Of a DNA stretch of 64,000 bases, positions 27,519 through 37,057 are shown piece by piece. The notes under the pieces are model-generated. The model made no database searches. It was not told the origin of the DNA and was given only the letters and a program-made list of their open reading frames with translations. The stretch covers positions 1 to 64,000 of the forward strand of contig NZ_WOWS01000002.1 of the NCBI RefSeq assembly GCF_009741275.1. Reading direction: 5' to 3'. The DNA comes from Winogradskyella endarachnes. Its GTDB lineage: Bacteria > Bacteroidota > Bacteroidia > Flavobacteriales > Flavobacteriaceae. The translations under genes and the position numbers were made by a program. Positions within the stretch are counted from its first letter, which is position 1. Each line of letters begins with the position of its first letter.

Positions 27519-30209
27519 TTAATTTTTAGTAGAGTCTTTTGCTTTAGTGTCTTCCGTTTTCTTTTTTCCTCCTAAGAGTCCGCCTAAAATATTCCCAACA
27601 CCTTCCGTTACTTTATCAACGGCTTCTTGTTTTGTAGTTTCTTGATTTGTAGGTGTATCAGTAGTTGTAGAATCAGTTTCTGTGGTTTTTGTATTTCCAC
27701 CTAAAAGTCCACCTATTAAATCAGTTACTTTATCTTTACCTGAGTTGATTAACTTTTGCTTTTCAATTTCAACTAATTGTTTCGTTAAATTAGTAACACC
27801 AGAAGTTAAATCCGTCTGTACATTAGGGCTTGTAAATGTACCGCCAATATTAGCTGTAACCGGAATGGTTAAATTACTAACTTCGCTATCATTTATCTTA
27901 CCTATTAACTGATTAACATCGCTACCTAAGTATTTTGCAGGCACTTGCAATACTGCATTATAATTCATAGTGTTTGAAAAACTATGAGAACCAGAAACTT
28001 CAATAGGAATGTCTTTGTAATTAATAGTAAATGGTTTTACAGAAACTTGGCCGTTTTCAAAACTTAATTTTGTTTTTAGGTCTTTTAAATCGAGCTTACT
28101 AAAGTCTATAAAATCTAATTTGCTGTCTAAATTTGAAAGTAAAGGACTATTAGTAGCATTAATATTATTGGTTAATATATCTGCAATGGCGCTACCAGAA
28201 ATAGAACTTAAGTCTGGTGAAAAACTGCTATCTAATAAGCCGTTAACATCTATTGTAGAATTTAATGTTCCTTGCAGCACTTTAGCAATTGGTGCTAAAG
28301 CTTTCAACATATCTAAATCTTTAAAAGATTGCGAAATATCAAAATTTTGCATGGCCAAACTCATATCAAAAGCAGGTTGAGCCTCTTTTGTAGATACATT
28401 ACCAGATAATCCTAATTGACCATTAAATATATCAGTAGTCATGTTTTTTAAAGTAGCACTTTGGTCTTTAATTAATAACTGTCCTTTTACATTTTTGAGG
28501 TTTAAGTTATCGTAAATAACCGTTTTTGCATTAGCCGTTATGGTACAATCTAAAAAATCTGGAATCTTTAAGGATTCTGTTGTTGAGGTGGATTCAGAAG
28601 GAGTTTTATTTGTTGTTTCGGCTGTAGGTTCATCTTCAGACATAAAATCTGAAATAGCAAACGTGTTAGAGTTTAAGTTAAAATTACCTTCTAATTTTTT
28701 ATCGCTTAAAAGAAAACCTAATAAGTTATTAATAGTTCCGGTGGCAGAAAAATCACTTTTTCCGGTTAAGGCATCAAATTTATTTAAGCTAACAGTGCCT
28801 GGTTTAAAGGATAAATCTGCTGTATTTATTTGAACAGGATTTATAATGTCTTCCGAAGAAAATATAAAATTGCTCATAGACAGATTACCAGTATTTTTAA
28901 TACGTTGGTAAGCATTAGTTTCTAGAGCATTCATGTCAAAAGATGTATTAATATTTGCTTTTAAAATACCACTTAATTCATTTTCTAATTCAACAGGATA
29001 GGCTTTGGTAATGTTGGCTAAATTTAAAACACCATCGAGTTTAGCATCGATTTGCTGATTTGTTGTTAAGTTTTTTACATGAATTTCAGACTTAAAAATG
29101 TCTTCATCAATCTGAAAATTAAGTTTATCAATATTTACAAACGTATCATCTACATTTCCGGTAGTGTTTTTTACTGAGGCATCAATGGCTATGTTTCTCA
29201 CACTTTTTGGAAGGTCTGGATATTTAAACGATGCATTGTTTGCGTTTAAATTAATATCTAAAGTCGGAATAGTTTCTTCTGAAACCAAACCTTTTACTAT
29301 GCCATTTACAGTGAAATTTCCTGTAGTGTTTACATTTTCAATATCCTTTGCATAGGCTTTTGGTATTACTGCTAAGAAATCTTTAAAAGACGCTTCAGGA
29401 TTTTTAAATGTAATATCTATTTGCTGACCTGCTTCTACCAATTGTACAAAACCATCAAACTCTAATGGCAGTGCGTTTATGTAGGCTTTATTTTCTTTAA
29501 AGGTATATTTCTGTTGTTCTAAATCTAAATCAATAAGCGCATCTAATTTAATGGTGTTATTACTTAAATACTCAGTACTATCCATTGCAAAAGTTACATT
29601 GGCTTCTGTGTTGGTGTCTAATTGCGAAGTGCCACCAGAGAAAATACCTGTTCCGTCGTGGTTAATTTCTGTGAGGTAAACTTTTAAATCTGAAGTATCA
29701 TCAATATAGGTAAATGCACTATTGTTTAATTCGTAGTGGTCTATGTCAAAACTAAAACCACCAGAACTCTCAGTTTCTGTTGATGTCTCAGTTTCTGCTG
29801 ATTCGCTTTCCTTTACAATATCATAATTTACTGCACCTGTTTTGTTGGTTTTAATAACAAGTAGCAGCTCATCTGCTATAATTTCATTGATTTCTAAAGG
29901 GTCTTCTGTTCCGTTTAATAATTGGGTCATTCCCATTTCAAAAGATAAAGACTTTGCAATCACAAGGTTTTCACCTTCAAAAGGTGCTCTGTTTGTGATT
30001 TTTAAATTTTCTACGCTCACTTCAGCTTTAGGAAAGCTACTAATAAGACTTAAGCTAATATCATCAAAGGATAAATCGGCATCTAAATTTTCGTCGGCAT
30101 AATTCTGTACAATACTGTCAATTTTAGATTCTAAAACAAAAGGTATGGTAATAAGAATTGCAATGAAGATTAGTAATACAATTCCGATAATTTTTAAAAA
30201 TTTCTTCAT
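27519..30209 (-). CDS. AsmA-like membrane-anchored protein
   Basis: The frame opens at 30257, but the Met at 30207-30209 (MKKFLKIIGIVLLIFIAIL) starts the N-terminal membrane anchor, giving 896 residues. The body has long repeating beta strands with N-terminal AsmA similarity (SLSLISSFPKAEVSVENLKI) and C-terminal AsmA_2-type sequence (NYKDIPIEVSGSHSFSNTM). The last 80 residues are low-complexity Thr/Lys/Glu with GGLLGG repeats. AsmA-like proteins form periplasm-spanning bridges thought to move lipids between membranes; the exact role here is inferred. It lies between rpoD and a queuosine-precursor transporter. Confidence 0.85.
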   Translation of the reverse strand: MKKFLKIIGIVLLIFIAILITIPFVLESKIDSIVQNYADENLDADLSFDDISLSLISSFPKAEVSVENLKITNRAPFEGENLVIAKSLSFEMGMTQLLNGTEDPLEINEIIADELLLVIKTNKTGAVNYDIVKESESAETETSTETESSGGFSFDIDHYELNNSAFTYIDDTSDLKVYLTEINHDGTGIFSGGTSQLDTNTEANVTFAMDSTEYLSNNTIKLDALIDLDLEQQKYTFKENKAYINALPLEFDGFVQLVEAGQQIDITFKNPEASFKDFLAVIPKAYAKDIENVNTTGNFTVNGIVKGLVSEETIPTLDINLNANNASFKYPDLPKSVRNIAIDASVKNTTGNVDDTFVNIDKLNFQIDEDIFKSEIHVKNLTTNQQIDAKLDGVLNLANITKAYPVELENELSGILKANINTSFDMNALETNAYQRIKNTGNLSMSNFIFSSEDIINPVQINTADLSFKPGTVSLNKFDALTGKSDFSATGTINNLLGFLLSDKKLEGNFNLNSNTFAISDFMSEDEPTAETTNKTPSESTSTTESLKIPDFLDCTITANAKTVIYDNLNLKNVKGQLLIKDQSATLKNMTTDIFNGQLGLSGNVSTKEAQPAFDMSLAMQNFDISQSFKDLDMLKALAPIAKVLQGTLNSTIDVNGLLDSSFSPDLSSISGSAIADILTNNINATNSPLLSNLDSKLDFIDFSKLDLKDLKTKLSFENGQVSVKPFTINYKDIPIEVSGSHSFSNTMNYNAVLQVPAKYLGSDVNQLIGKINDSEVSNLTIPVTANIGGTFTSPNVQTDLTSGVTNLTKQLVEIEKQKLINSGKDKVTDLIGGLLGGNTKTTETDSTTTDTPTNQETTKQEAVDKVTEGVGNILGGLLGGKKKTEDTKAKDSTKN

Positions 30210-30320
30210 AAGGACTATTTGTGGGTTAAAAACAGCATTTTTATAAGATATACGCAAATTACTCTATAAAAGTTGCACTCAGTGACAAGTTTAAGAAGAT
30301 TTTAATGTTTTGGTTAACCG

Positions 30321-31025
30321 TTACAGTAAATTTATTTCCTCATTTACCTTAAGCTTAAATCGTTTTCTAAATAAAAACACGCCAAGGTATAAAAATGGCG
30401 TGTCTAGTAAAGCGATGATAACTTTAAAAGCAAAACCACTAATGAGTAATCCAGCAAAGTTTTCCCATTCAATAATCCCAAAGGAGCAAAGTAAAGTTAC
30501 AATAGTAAAAGTGTCCACAAATTGCGAAAACCATGTAGAAAAATTATTTCTTAGCCAAAGATGGTTCCCTTTAGTGAGCCGTTTCCAGAAATGATAAATC
30601 TGAATATCCACAAACTGTGCAAATAAATAGGTAACCATACTAGAAAAAACGGCAAGTGCAGTATTGCCAAACACCAATTTAAAGGTGCTATCGTCTACAT
30701 AAGACCATTTAGTTGCAGGTACATTTGAAGCGGTGTAAATAATTAATAACGAAAATAATGAGGCAAATATACCTACAACCACAATGTCATTAGCGCGTTT
30801 TTTGCCGTAAATCTCACTGATTAAATCAGTGATAAGAAATGTAATAGGATATGGTAAGATACCTACCGAAATTTCAAATAATTTAGAACCAAATATGTCA
30901 ATATCAAAAGGATGCCAATAAAAGAATTTCTGAAAAATTAAATTTGAAACTACGAGTGATGTAATAAATAATCCACCAAGAACGAAGTAAATACGTTGTG
31001 CTAAAAGCTTGTCTTTTAATGACAT
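30321..31025 (-). CDS. yhhQ: Queuosine precursor transporter (YhhQ/VUT family)
   Basis: The 234-residue integral membrane protein has about six hydrophobic segments and the family features KFFYWHPFDIDIFGSKLFE, GILPYPITFLITDLISEIYG and QFVDIQIYHFWKR. The family imports 7-cyano-7-deazaguanine or related bases for tRNA queuosine synthesis. It is divergent from the folK fusion. It starts with a short cytoplasmic N terminus (MSLKDKLLAQRIYFVLGGL), so the start is credible. Confidence 0.9.
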   Translation of the reverse strand: MSLKDKLLAQRIYFVLGGLFITSLVVSNLIFQKFFYWHPFDIDIFGSKLFEISVGILPYPITFLITDLISEIYGKKRANDIVVVGIFASLFSLLIIYTASNVPATKWSYVDDSTFKLVFGNTALAVFSSMVTYLFAQFVDIQIYHFWKRLTKGNHLWLRNNFSTWFSQFVDTFTIVTLLCSFGIIEWENFAGLLISGFAFKVIIALLDTPFLYLGVFLFRKRFKLKVNEEINLL

Positions 31026-31097
31026 TGAAAATGGTTAATAAATAGTTTCTGTAAAGGTAAAGTTATAAAAATTGTTTTAGTTATTTTGTTGTTTCAA

Positions 31098-32246
31098 ATG
31101 AAACCGACTAAAATCACTCACATAGCATTAGGAAGTAACAAAGGCAATAAAATGCAATATTTGCAAGCTGCTATAGATGCTATATTTAAAAAAATTGGTG
31201 CAATAAAAAAGATTTCTAAAGTCTATAAAACACCAGCCTTAGGCTTTGAAGGCGATGATTTTTATAATGCCTGTATCATTGTAGAAACCGAATATAAACC
31301 AAAGAAAGTTCTAAAATTACTGCAATCAATTGAGGTAGAATTAGGACGAGAAACTAAAACAACTAATGGTTATGCATCTCGAGAAATAGATTTAGATATT
31401 TTATTTTTTGAAGAGGAAATTATAGACGAAAAAACCTTAGTGATTCCACATCCTCATTTACAGAATCGTAAATTTGTGCTGCAACCGCTTTTAGATATTG
31501 CTAAAGATTTAAAACATCCTGTTTTAGATAGAACTGTAGAAGTATTGTTAACAGAATGTACTGATGAGTCTACCATTGAACCTATAAATATCTGGCTAAA
31601 AAACCCAAGAAAATCTTATAGCTTTATTAGTAATAATTACATTGCTATTGAAGGTAATATTGGTGCCGGAAAAACGAGTTTAACCCATAAGATTTCTAAA
31701 GATTTTAATGCTAAACTTATTTTAGAACGTTTTGCGGATAATCCGTTTTTGCCAAAATTCTACAAAAACCCAGAACGTTACGCTTTTACCTTAGAAATGT
31801 CTTTTTTGGCAGACCGTTTTCAGCAAATTAGTGATGATTTATCGCAATTAGATTTGTTTAAAGACTTTATGGTGAGTGATTACGACGTTAATAAATCATT
31901 GATTTTTTCTAAAATAACATTGCCAGAAGACGAGTTTAGACTATACAGAAAATTATTTTACCAGGTATATAAGGACATTGCAAAACCAGATTTATACGTC
32001 TATCTCTACCAAAATACAGAGCGTTTACAACGAAACATTAAAAAACGCGGACGAAACTATGAGAAAAATATAAAGGACGATTATCTAAAAAAAATAAATG
32101 CTGGTTATCTCAATTTTCTCAAAAGTCAGCCAGAAATGAATGTGAAAATTATTGATATTTCCGATAAGGACTTTGTTAAGAATCGAGAGGACTATTTGTG
32201 GTTGTTGGGTGAGATTAATTCGGCTTCAGTTGGTAGTGAGAAGTAA
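31098..32246 (+). CDS. folK: Fused HPPK (FolK) and deoxynucleoside kinase
   Basis: From ATG 31098 the protein has 382 residues and two enzymes in one chain. Residues 1-150 are 6-hydroxymethyl-7,8-dihydropterin pyrophosphokinase (HIALGSNKGNK, YNACIIVET, REIDLDILFF, IPHPHLQNRKFVLQPL), a folate-pathway step. Residues about 175-382 are a deoxynucleoside kinase with Walker A GNIGAGKT, an ERF-type substrate motif (LERFADNPFL), DRFQQISDDL and the lid RNIKKRGRNYEKNI. The fusion is known from flavobacteria. The TTG at 31086 is a weaker start. Confidence 0.93.
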   Translation: MKPTKITHIALGSNKGNKMQYLQAAIDAIFKKIGAIKKISKVYKTPALGFEGDDFYNACIIVETEYKPKKVLKLLQSIEVELGRETKTTNGYASREIDLDILFFEEEIIDEKTLVIPHPHLQNRKFVLQPLLDIAKDLKHPVLDRTVEVLLTECTDESTIEPINIWLKNPRKSYSFISNNYIAIEGNIGAGKTSLTHKISKDFNAKLILERFADNPFLPKFYKNPERYAFTLEMSFLADRFQQISDDLSQLDLFKDFMVSDYDVNKSLIFSKITLPEDEFRLYRKLFYQVYKDIAKPDLYVYLYQNTERLQRNIKKRGRNYEKNIKDDYLKKINAGYLNFLKSQPEMNVKIIDISDKDFVKNREDYLWLLGEINSASVGSEK

Positions 32247-32305
32247 GAAGTTTTAAGTGTAAAGTTGAAAGTGAAAAGTAGGAAGTGAATAGTGTCAAGT
32301 CCTTG

Positions 32306-32423
32306 CTGTCATTGACTGCGTTGAACCACTTTGTTAGGTTTCCGAAATGAGGCACGATTGAGGAATCTCATTATTTATGCTAACAAGAACGATATGATTT
32401 CTTGCTTTCGCTCGAAATGACAG
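32306..32423. repeat. Palindromic repeat element, copy A (118 bp)
   Basis: The element is bounded by CTGTCATT (32306-32313) and its inverted copy AATGACAG (32416-32423). Inside it holds GAAATGAGGCACGATTGAGG followed by AATCTCAT, and the partly complementary arm near the right end (ATGATTTCTT…TTTCGCTCGAAATGAC). The same core occurs at 33149-33236. It lies just after the stop of the folK fusion and has no reading frame. Confidence 0.8.
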
Positions 32424-32426
32424 AAC

Positions 32427-33083
32427 CTATAAACTATAAAGCGAAGTAACAATAATCCCTTTATTATCCTTTGGAATTATTTCATTTAAAATTTTCACTT
32501 CTTTTGCCTTTAAATTGAAAGGTTCTACCAATACATCAACACCACTTTGTTTTTTAAGTCTTATGCCTTGACCTGAAATAATATCTTTATTCGGCTCAAA
32601 ATTTCCAAGTGGTAAATGTTCTGTGAGAATTACAAATTTATAGTTCGAAAGTTTTTTTACGACTTTCAAAATTTCAGCATTAGATAAATGTTGCAACACT
32701 TGTCTTAGTATAATGCAATCGGCTTTTGGTAAGTCTTCTTCAACAATATTTAAGCAATGAAATTCTAAATTTTCAGCTTTAAATAGGTGTTTGTTGCGTT
32801 CTATAAGTTTGTCTACAATATCAATACCTATATAATTTTTAGTGTACTGCGTTAGCTGTTTACCAATATTAAAATCGCCACAGCCTAAATCGCAAACTGT
32901 TTGTAAATTATTGTGTGATTTTAAAAACTTAGACACAGCATCTAAATAAGGTTTAATAATGTAAGCATCATGAGACCCAAATCCTGAATAAAAATCATAG
33001 TCTTTTCCGCCCCAAAGATGTAAATCATAAATCTGATTCATAACGTCTTTTGTTGGCCAAGGTGTCTTTTTTTTCTTTTTCAT
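32427..33083 (-). CDS. Class I SAM-dependent methyltransferase
   Basis: The 218-residue protein has the Rossmann SAM motif VCDLGCGDFNIGKQL (about 63-77), the acidic loop YIGIDIVDKLIERN, and a third motif ADCIILRQVLQHLSN that replaces the common DxVxxxxxLHH pattern. The N-terminal region (LWGGKDYDFYSGFGSHD) resembles small methyltransferases often found in accessory surface-sugar or natural-product loci. The gene is flanked on both sides by palindromic repeats and precedes no obvious partner, which suggests it is accessory. The substrate is unknown. Confidence 0.8.
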   Translation of the reverse strand: MKKKKKTPWPTKDVMNQIYDLHLWGGKDYDFYSGFGSHDAYIIKPYLDAVSKFLKSHNNLQTVCDLGCGDFNIGKQLTQYTKNYIGIDIVDKLIERNKHLFKAENLEFHCLNIVEEDLPKADCIILRQVLQHLSNAEILKVVKKLSNYKFVILTEHLPLGNFEPNKDIISGQGIRLKKQSGVDVLVEPFNLKAKEVKILNEIIPKDNKGIIVTSLYSL

Positions 33084-33148
33084 GATTTGTCGTTCATAGA
33101 GTGGAACTTCTTCATTATGTTATTGACTGCGTCAAACCTCTTCGTTAT

Positions 33149-33236
33149 GTCATTCTGAAATGAGGCACGATTGAGGAATCTCATTGTTATAAGGTAAACA
33201 AGAATTATGAGATTTCTCGCTTTCACTCGAAATGAC
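33149..33236. repeat. Palindromic repeat element, copy B (88-bp core)
   Basis: GTCATT (33149-33154) and AATGAC (33231-33236) bound a core whose left arm repeats copy A (GAAATGAGGCACGATTGAGG, then AATCTCAT). Here the right arm pairs better (ATGAGATTTCTCGC…CTCGAAATGAC). Similarity to copy A also extends leftwards to about 33119 (TTATTGACTGCGT). No coding frame. Confidence 0.8.
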
Positions 33237-33273
33237 GAAACTTTCGTTATCTGTCTTTTGTTCTTAATAACAT

Positions 33274-33298
33274 GGATTTCTGCCTACGCAGGAATGAC
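33274..33298. repeat. Half copy of GTCATTCCTGC-type palindromic repeat
   Basis: This 25-bp unit ends CGCAGGAATGAC and matches the right arm of the full element at 33901-33972 with few changes. It contains its own small hairpin (CTGCCTACGCAG). Confidence 0.75.
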
Positions 33299-33313
33299 AG
33301 GACTGAGTGAAAG

Positions 33314-33330
33314 TCTTCCCTTTGGGAAGA
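33314..33330. terminator. Short hairpin next to the RNA methyltransferase stop
   Basis: TCTTCCC-TTT-GGGAAGA, a perfect 7-bp stem with a 3-base loop, starts 1 base beyond the minus-strand stop codon. The following U content is low, so it may be part of the repeat cluster and not an efficient terminator. Confidence 0.4.
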
Positions 33331-33331
33331 T

Positions 33332-33889
33332 TTAGATGGACTTTTCCATCTTAGTAAACACATCCCAAATCACCACACCACAACTCACTGAAATATTCAA
33401 AGAATGCTTGGTGCCATATTGCGGAATTTCAATCACAACATCACTCGCGTCAACTACATTTTGGTCAACACCTTTTACTTCATTACCAAAAACAAATGCG
33501 TATTTTTCGTTAGGTTGAGGTTTAAAATTATTGAGCATCGTGGCGTTTTCGGCTTGTTCAATAGAGCATATGTTTACGTTCTCCGCTTTAAGTTTTTCTA
33601 TAATGTCTAATGTGTTTTCGGCGTATTCCCAATCTACAGTTTCTGTACTGCCTAAAGCGGTTTTTCTAATGTCGTTATGAGGTGGTTGCGCTGTGATTCC
33701 ACAGAGATAAATTTTTTCGATTAAAAAAGCATCACTTGTTCTAAATACAGAGCCAATATTGTTCAAGCTTCTAATATTGTCTAGAATAATTATTATTGGC
33801 GATTTTTTAGCATCCTTAAATTCGGAAACTTCTAATCGGTCTAATTCTTCGTTTTTTAGTTTTCTGCTTTTAGTGTACTTCTGTGACAT
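33332..33889 (-). CDS. TrmH/SpoU-family RNA 2'-O-methyltransferase
   Basis: The 185-residue protein has the three SPOUT signature motifs: ILDNIRSLNNIGSVFRTSDA (motif 1, about 32-52), YAFVFGNEVKGV (motif 2, about 131) and SLNISVSCGVVIWDVF (motif 3, near the C terminus). It is the short, catalytic-domain-only form. The family methylates ribose in tRNA or rRNA; the exact site is not predictable. Palindromic repeats lie on both sides. Confidence 0.92.
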   Translation of the reverse strand: MSQKYTKSRKLKNEELDRLEVSEFKDAKKSPIIIILDNIRSLNNIGSVFRTSDAFLIEKIYLCGITAQPPHNDIRKTALGSTETVDWEYAENTLDIIEKLKAENVNICSIEQAENATMLNNFKPQPNEKYAFVFGNEVKGVDQNVVDASDVVIEIPQYGTKHSLNISVSCGVVIWDVFTKMEKSI

Positions 33890-33900
33890 CGAATATGTTT

Positions 33901-33972
33901 GTCATTCCTGCATAGGCAGGAATCTATTTCTAATTAAATTCTTTTGTGGATTCCTGCCTTTGCAGGAATGAC
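33901..33972. repeat. Palindromic repeat element, GTCATTCCTGC type (72 bp, cruciform)
   Basis: The left arm (33901-33924) starts GTCATTCCTGC and the right arm (33948-33972) ends GCAGGAATGAC. The arms are inverted copies of each other, and each arm is itself a hairpin (CCTGCATAGGCAGG, CCTGCCTTTGCAGG), so it can form a cruciform. The A/T-rich middle is 23 bases. It lies between the RNA methyltransferase start and mutS. Confidence 0.85.
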
Positions 33973-34109
33973 GGCTTCTTTCACTTATCAACAGCTGTAA
34001 ATAACTTCTAGTCTTTCGGTTTTAATAAGCCTCAAAATATAAGTAATTTAGCAAACTTGCAATTCTGAAATAATTCAGCACAAAAGTATAATTTAAAACG
34101 CGATTTCCA

Positions 34110-36722
34110 TTGGCAAAGAAGGCAAAAAAAGTAACACCGTTAATGAAGCAGTATAATGCCATTAAGGTTAAATATCCTGATGCTTTATTGTTGTTTCGTG
34201 TGGGCGATTTTTATGAAACTTTTGGTAGTGATGCTGTAAAAGCTGCAAAAATTTTAGATATTATTTTAACTAAACGCGGTGCTGGTAGTGAAAGCGAAAC
34301 CGAATTAGCTGGTTTTCCACATCATTCGTTAAATACCTATTTGCCAAAACTAGTTAAAGCAGGAGAGCGTGTTGCTATTTGCGACCAGTTGGAAGACCCA
34401 AAACAAACCAAGACCATTGTAAAACGTGGCGTCACCGAATTGGTAACACCAGGAGTTGCGCTTAACGATGATATTTTACATTCTAAATCTAATAACTTTT
34501 TAGCTGCTGTTTATTTTGAAAAACAACGCATAGGCATCGCTTTTTTAGATATTTCTACAGGCGAGTTTTTAACCTCACAAGGCAATGCAGAATATATTGA
34601 TAAATTGCTTCAGAATTTTAAGCCCAGTGAAGTTTTAATTTCAAAACAAAGCCGAAAAGTGTTTTCTGAAACCTTCGGTAATGATTTTCATACCTTTTAT
34701 TTGGAAGATTGGGTGTTTCAAGCCGATTATGCTAATGAAACTTTAACTAAGCATTTCAATACGAAAACGCTAAAAGGTTTCGGAATAGAAGATTTATATG
34801 AAGGGATTATTGCTTCAGGTGTTGTATTGCATTATTTAGGAGAAACACGTCATAATAAGTTAGAGCATATTGCAACTATTTCTAGAATTGCAACCGACGA
34901 TTATGTGTGGATGGATAAATTCACTATTCGGAATTTAGAACTTTATAATTCTACCAATGCCAATGCCGTAACGTTAATTAACGTCATTGATAAAACGATA
35001 TCTGCAATGGGAGGACGAACCCTAAAACGTTGGTTAGCTTTACCTTTAAAACATGCCGAAAAAATAAAACAGCGTCATGAGGTGGTGAAGTATTTGGTGG
35101 AGAATGAATCTGTCCTTCAAGATATTCAAGGACAAATAAAGCATATTGGAGATATTGAACGCTTAATTTCAAAAATCGCCACGACTAAAGTGAGTCCTCG
35201 TGAAGTGATTCAGCTTAAAAATTCCTTAGATGCTATTGTTCCTATAAAATCAATTGCTGAAAATTGTGAGAATGAAGCCTTAAAAATTTTAGGCGATAAT
35301 TTACATCGCTGTGATTTGCTTCGCGATAAAATAAAGGAAACTATAAACGAAGAAGCACCAGTAAATATTTTAAAAGGCAGTACCATTGCTGCTGGTTTTT
35401 CGGAAGAATTAGATGAATTACGAGGGTTGTCTCAATCTGGGAAAACCTATTTAGACAATATGCTAAAGCGCGAAAGTGAGCGTACAGGGATTACTTCCTT
35501 AAAAATAGCATCTAATAATGTGTTTGGCTATTATATTGAAGTTAGAAATGCTCATAAAGATAAAGTTCCGGAAGAATGGATACGAAAGCAAACCCTCGTT
35601 AATGCGGAACGGTATATTACAGAAGAACTTAAAGAATACGAAGCAAAAATTTTAGGCGCAGAAGAGCGTATTTTGGCTATTGAGCAACAGTTGTTTGCAG
35701 AATTGGTGACGTGGATGCATCAGTTTATAATTTCGGTGCAGCAAAATGCACAGTTAATTGGGCAACTAGATTGTTTGTGTGGTTTTGCAAGTTTGGCTAA
35801 AACGAATAAATACACCTACCCACAAATAGATGATAGTTACGATTTGGATATAAAAGAAGGGCGTCATCCTGTAATTGAAAAACAATTGCCGCTTGGTGAG
35901 ACATATATTGCTAACGATTTGTTTTTAGATAGAGATGCACAGCAAATAATAATGATTACAGGGCCTAATATGTCTGGAAAATCGGCCATTTTAAGACAAA
36001 CAGCTTTAATTGTGTTGTTAGCCCAAATAGGTAGTTTTGTGCCTGCTGCTGAAGTTAGAATAGGTTTAGTAGATAAAATTTTTACGAGAGTAGGAGCGAG
36101 TGATAATATCTCAATGGGAGAATCTACGTTTATGGTAGAAATGAACGAAACGGCTTCTATTCTTAATAATATTTCAGACCGAAGTTTAGTATTGTTAGAT
36201 GAAATAGGACGAGGAACGAGTACCTATGATGGTATTTCTATTGCTTGGGCCATAAGTGAGTATTTGCATGAGCATCCATCAAAACCAAAAACATTATTTG
36301 CTACGCATTACCATGAGCTCAATGAAATGTGTGAAACATTTGAAAGAATTAAAAACTTCAATGTAGCGGTTAAAGAATTAAAAGACAATGTGCTTTTTGT
36401 TAGAAAATTAGTTGAAGGAGGAAGTGAGCACAGTTTTGGAATTCATGTGGCAAAAATGGCTGGAATGCCACAACAAGTCATTCGCCGTGCCAATAAAATT
36501 TTATCAAAATTAGAGAAATCTCACTCTAGTGAGGAGCTTACAGATAAGGTAAAAACGATAAAGGATGATTTACAATTGAGCTTTTTTAATCTCGATGACC
36601 CTCTACTTGAGGAGATTAAAGATGAGATTTTGAGCACTGATATCAATACTTTAACACCTGTTGAAGCCTTAATGAAACTTAATGAAATTAAGAGAATGTT
36701 GCTAAAGAAAAAGCAAGCTTAA
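34110..36722 (+). CDS. mutS: DNA mismatch repair protein MutS
   Basis: The 870-residue protein starts at TTG 34110 ([19 protein letters not shown], the normal flavobacterial N terminus; no ATG lies before the conserved region). The mismatch-reading motif is [11 protein letters not shown] near residue 32-42, with the family Phe-x-Glu. Connector, lever and clamp domains fill the middle. The ABC-type ATPase has Walker [15 protein letters not shown] (about 621), SIMGEST-like [12 protein letters not shown] and Walker [18 protein letters not shown], ending with a helix-turn-helix. It recognises mispairs and recruits MutL. Confidence 0.97.
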   Translation: MAKKAKKVTPLMKQYNAIKVKYPDALLLFRVGDFYETFGSDAVKAAKILDIILTKRGAGSESETELAGFPHHSLNTYLPKLVKAGERVAICDQLEDPKQTKTIVKRGVTELVTPGVALNDDILHSKSNNFLAAVYFEKQRIGIAFLDISTGEFLTSQGNAEYIDKLLQNFKPSEVLISKQSRKVFSETFGNDFHTFYLEDWVFQADYANETLTKHFNTKTLKGFGIEDLYEGIIASGVVLHYLGETRHNKLEHIATISRIATDDYVWMDKFTIRNLELYNSTNANAVTLINVIDKTISAMGGRTLKRWLALPLKHAEKIKQRHEVVKYLVENESVLQDIQGQIKHIGDIERLISKIATTKVSPREVIQLKNSLDAIVPIKSIAENCENEALKILGDNLHRCDLLRDKIKETINEEAPVNILKGSTIAAGFSEELDELRGLSQSGKTYLDNMLKRESERTGITSLKIASNNVFGYYIEVRNAHKDKVPEEWIRKQTLVNAERYITEELKEYEAKILGAEERILAIEQQLFAELVTWMHQFIISVQQNAQLIGQLDCLCGFASLAKTNKYTYPQIDDSYDLDIKEGRHPVIEKQLPLGETYIANDLFLDRDAQQIIMITGPNMSGKSAILRQTALIVLLAQIGSFVPAAEVRIGLVDKIFTRVGASDNISMGESTFMVEMNETASILNNISDRSLVLLDEIGRGTSTYDGISIAWAISEYLHEHPSKPKTLFATHYHELNEMCETFERIKNFNVAVKELKDNVLFVRKLVEGGSEHSFGIHVAKMAGMPQQVIRRANKILSKLEKSHSSEELTDKVKTIKDDLQLSFFNLDDPLLEEIKDEILSTDINTLTPVEALMKLNEIKRMLLKKKQA

Positions 36723-36750
36723 ATTTTTTTAAATTTTTTTTAAAAAAGGC

Positions 36751-36780
36751 TTTGAAGTTCTAAGAAATATTATAAATTTG
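36751..36780 (+). promoter_or_regulatory. Promoter of the tRNA-Gly/tRNA-Leu unit
   Basis: TTTG at 36751-36754, 18 bases, then TAAATTTG at 36773-36780: a full match to the Bacteroidota promoter consensus. Expected start is about 30 bases before mature tRNA-Gly. Confidence 0.8.
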
Positions 36781-36816
36781 CATCCGCTTTGAAAGCGAAA
36801 TAGTTCTTTAAAAACT

Positions 36817-36888
36817 GCGAAAGTAGCTCAGGGGTAGAGCATCACCTTGCCAAGGTGGAGGTCGTGGGTTCAAATCCCATCTTTCGCT
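36817..36888 (+). tRNA. tRNA-Gly (GCC)
   Basis: A full cloverleaf of 72 bases: acceptor GCGAAAG pairs with CTTTCGC (36881-36887), discriminator T. The D-arm contains AGCTCAGGGGTAGAGC. The anticodon loop is TTGCCAA between TCACC and GGTGG, and the T-arm has GGTTCAAATCC. The 3' CCA is not encoded. It is first in a two-tRNA unit. Confidence 0.97.
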
Positions 36889-36935
36889 CTATTCATTAAA
36901 AATATACCAATTTGATTACAGTCTGTAATCAAGAT

Positions 36936-37020
36936 GCTGAAGTGGTGGAATTGGTAGACACGTTGGACTTAAAATCCAATGTCCATTTAGGACGTACGGG
37001 TTCAAGTCCCGTCTTCAGTA
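36936..37020 (+). tRNA. tRNA-Leu (UAA)
   Basis: 85 bases with the long variable arm expected for leucine tRNA. Acceptor GCTGAAG pairs with CTTCAGT (one G-U pair) with discriminator A. The D-arm is TGGTGGAATTGGTAGACA, the anticodon loop is CTTAAAA between TTGGA and TCCAA, and the T-loop is GGTTCAAGTCC. CCA is not encoded. It lies 47 bases after tRNA-Gly and is followed at once by a terminator. Confidence 0.97.
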
Positions 37021-37023
37021 CTT

Positions 37024-37057
37024 AAAAGCCTTTATCTAGAGAGATAAAGGCTTTTTT
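37024..37057 (+). terminator. Intrinsic terminator of the tRNA unit
   Basis: A perfect 14-bp stem (37024-37037 with 37042-37055) with an AGAG loop is followed by a T-run. It lies 3 bases after mature tRNA-Leu. Confidence 0.93.

Noticed and set aside
27682..30102. Plus-strand reading frames opposite the AsmA-like gene
   Set aside because: They are short, lack family motifs and lie entirely within a well-supported long gene on the other strand.
32247..33972. CRISPR array
   Set aside because: The repeats are few, of two kinds, palindromic, unevenly spaced and without spacers or cas genes.
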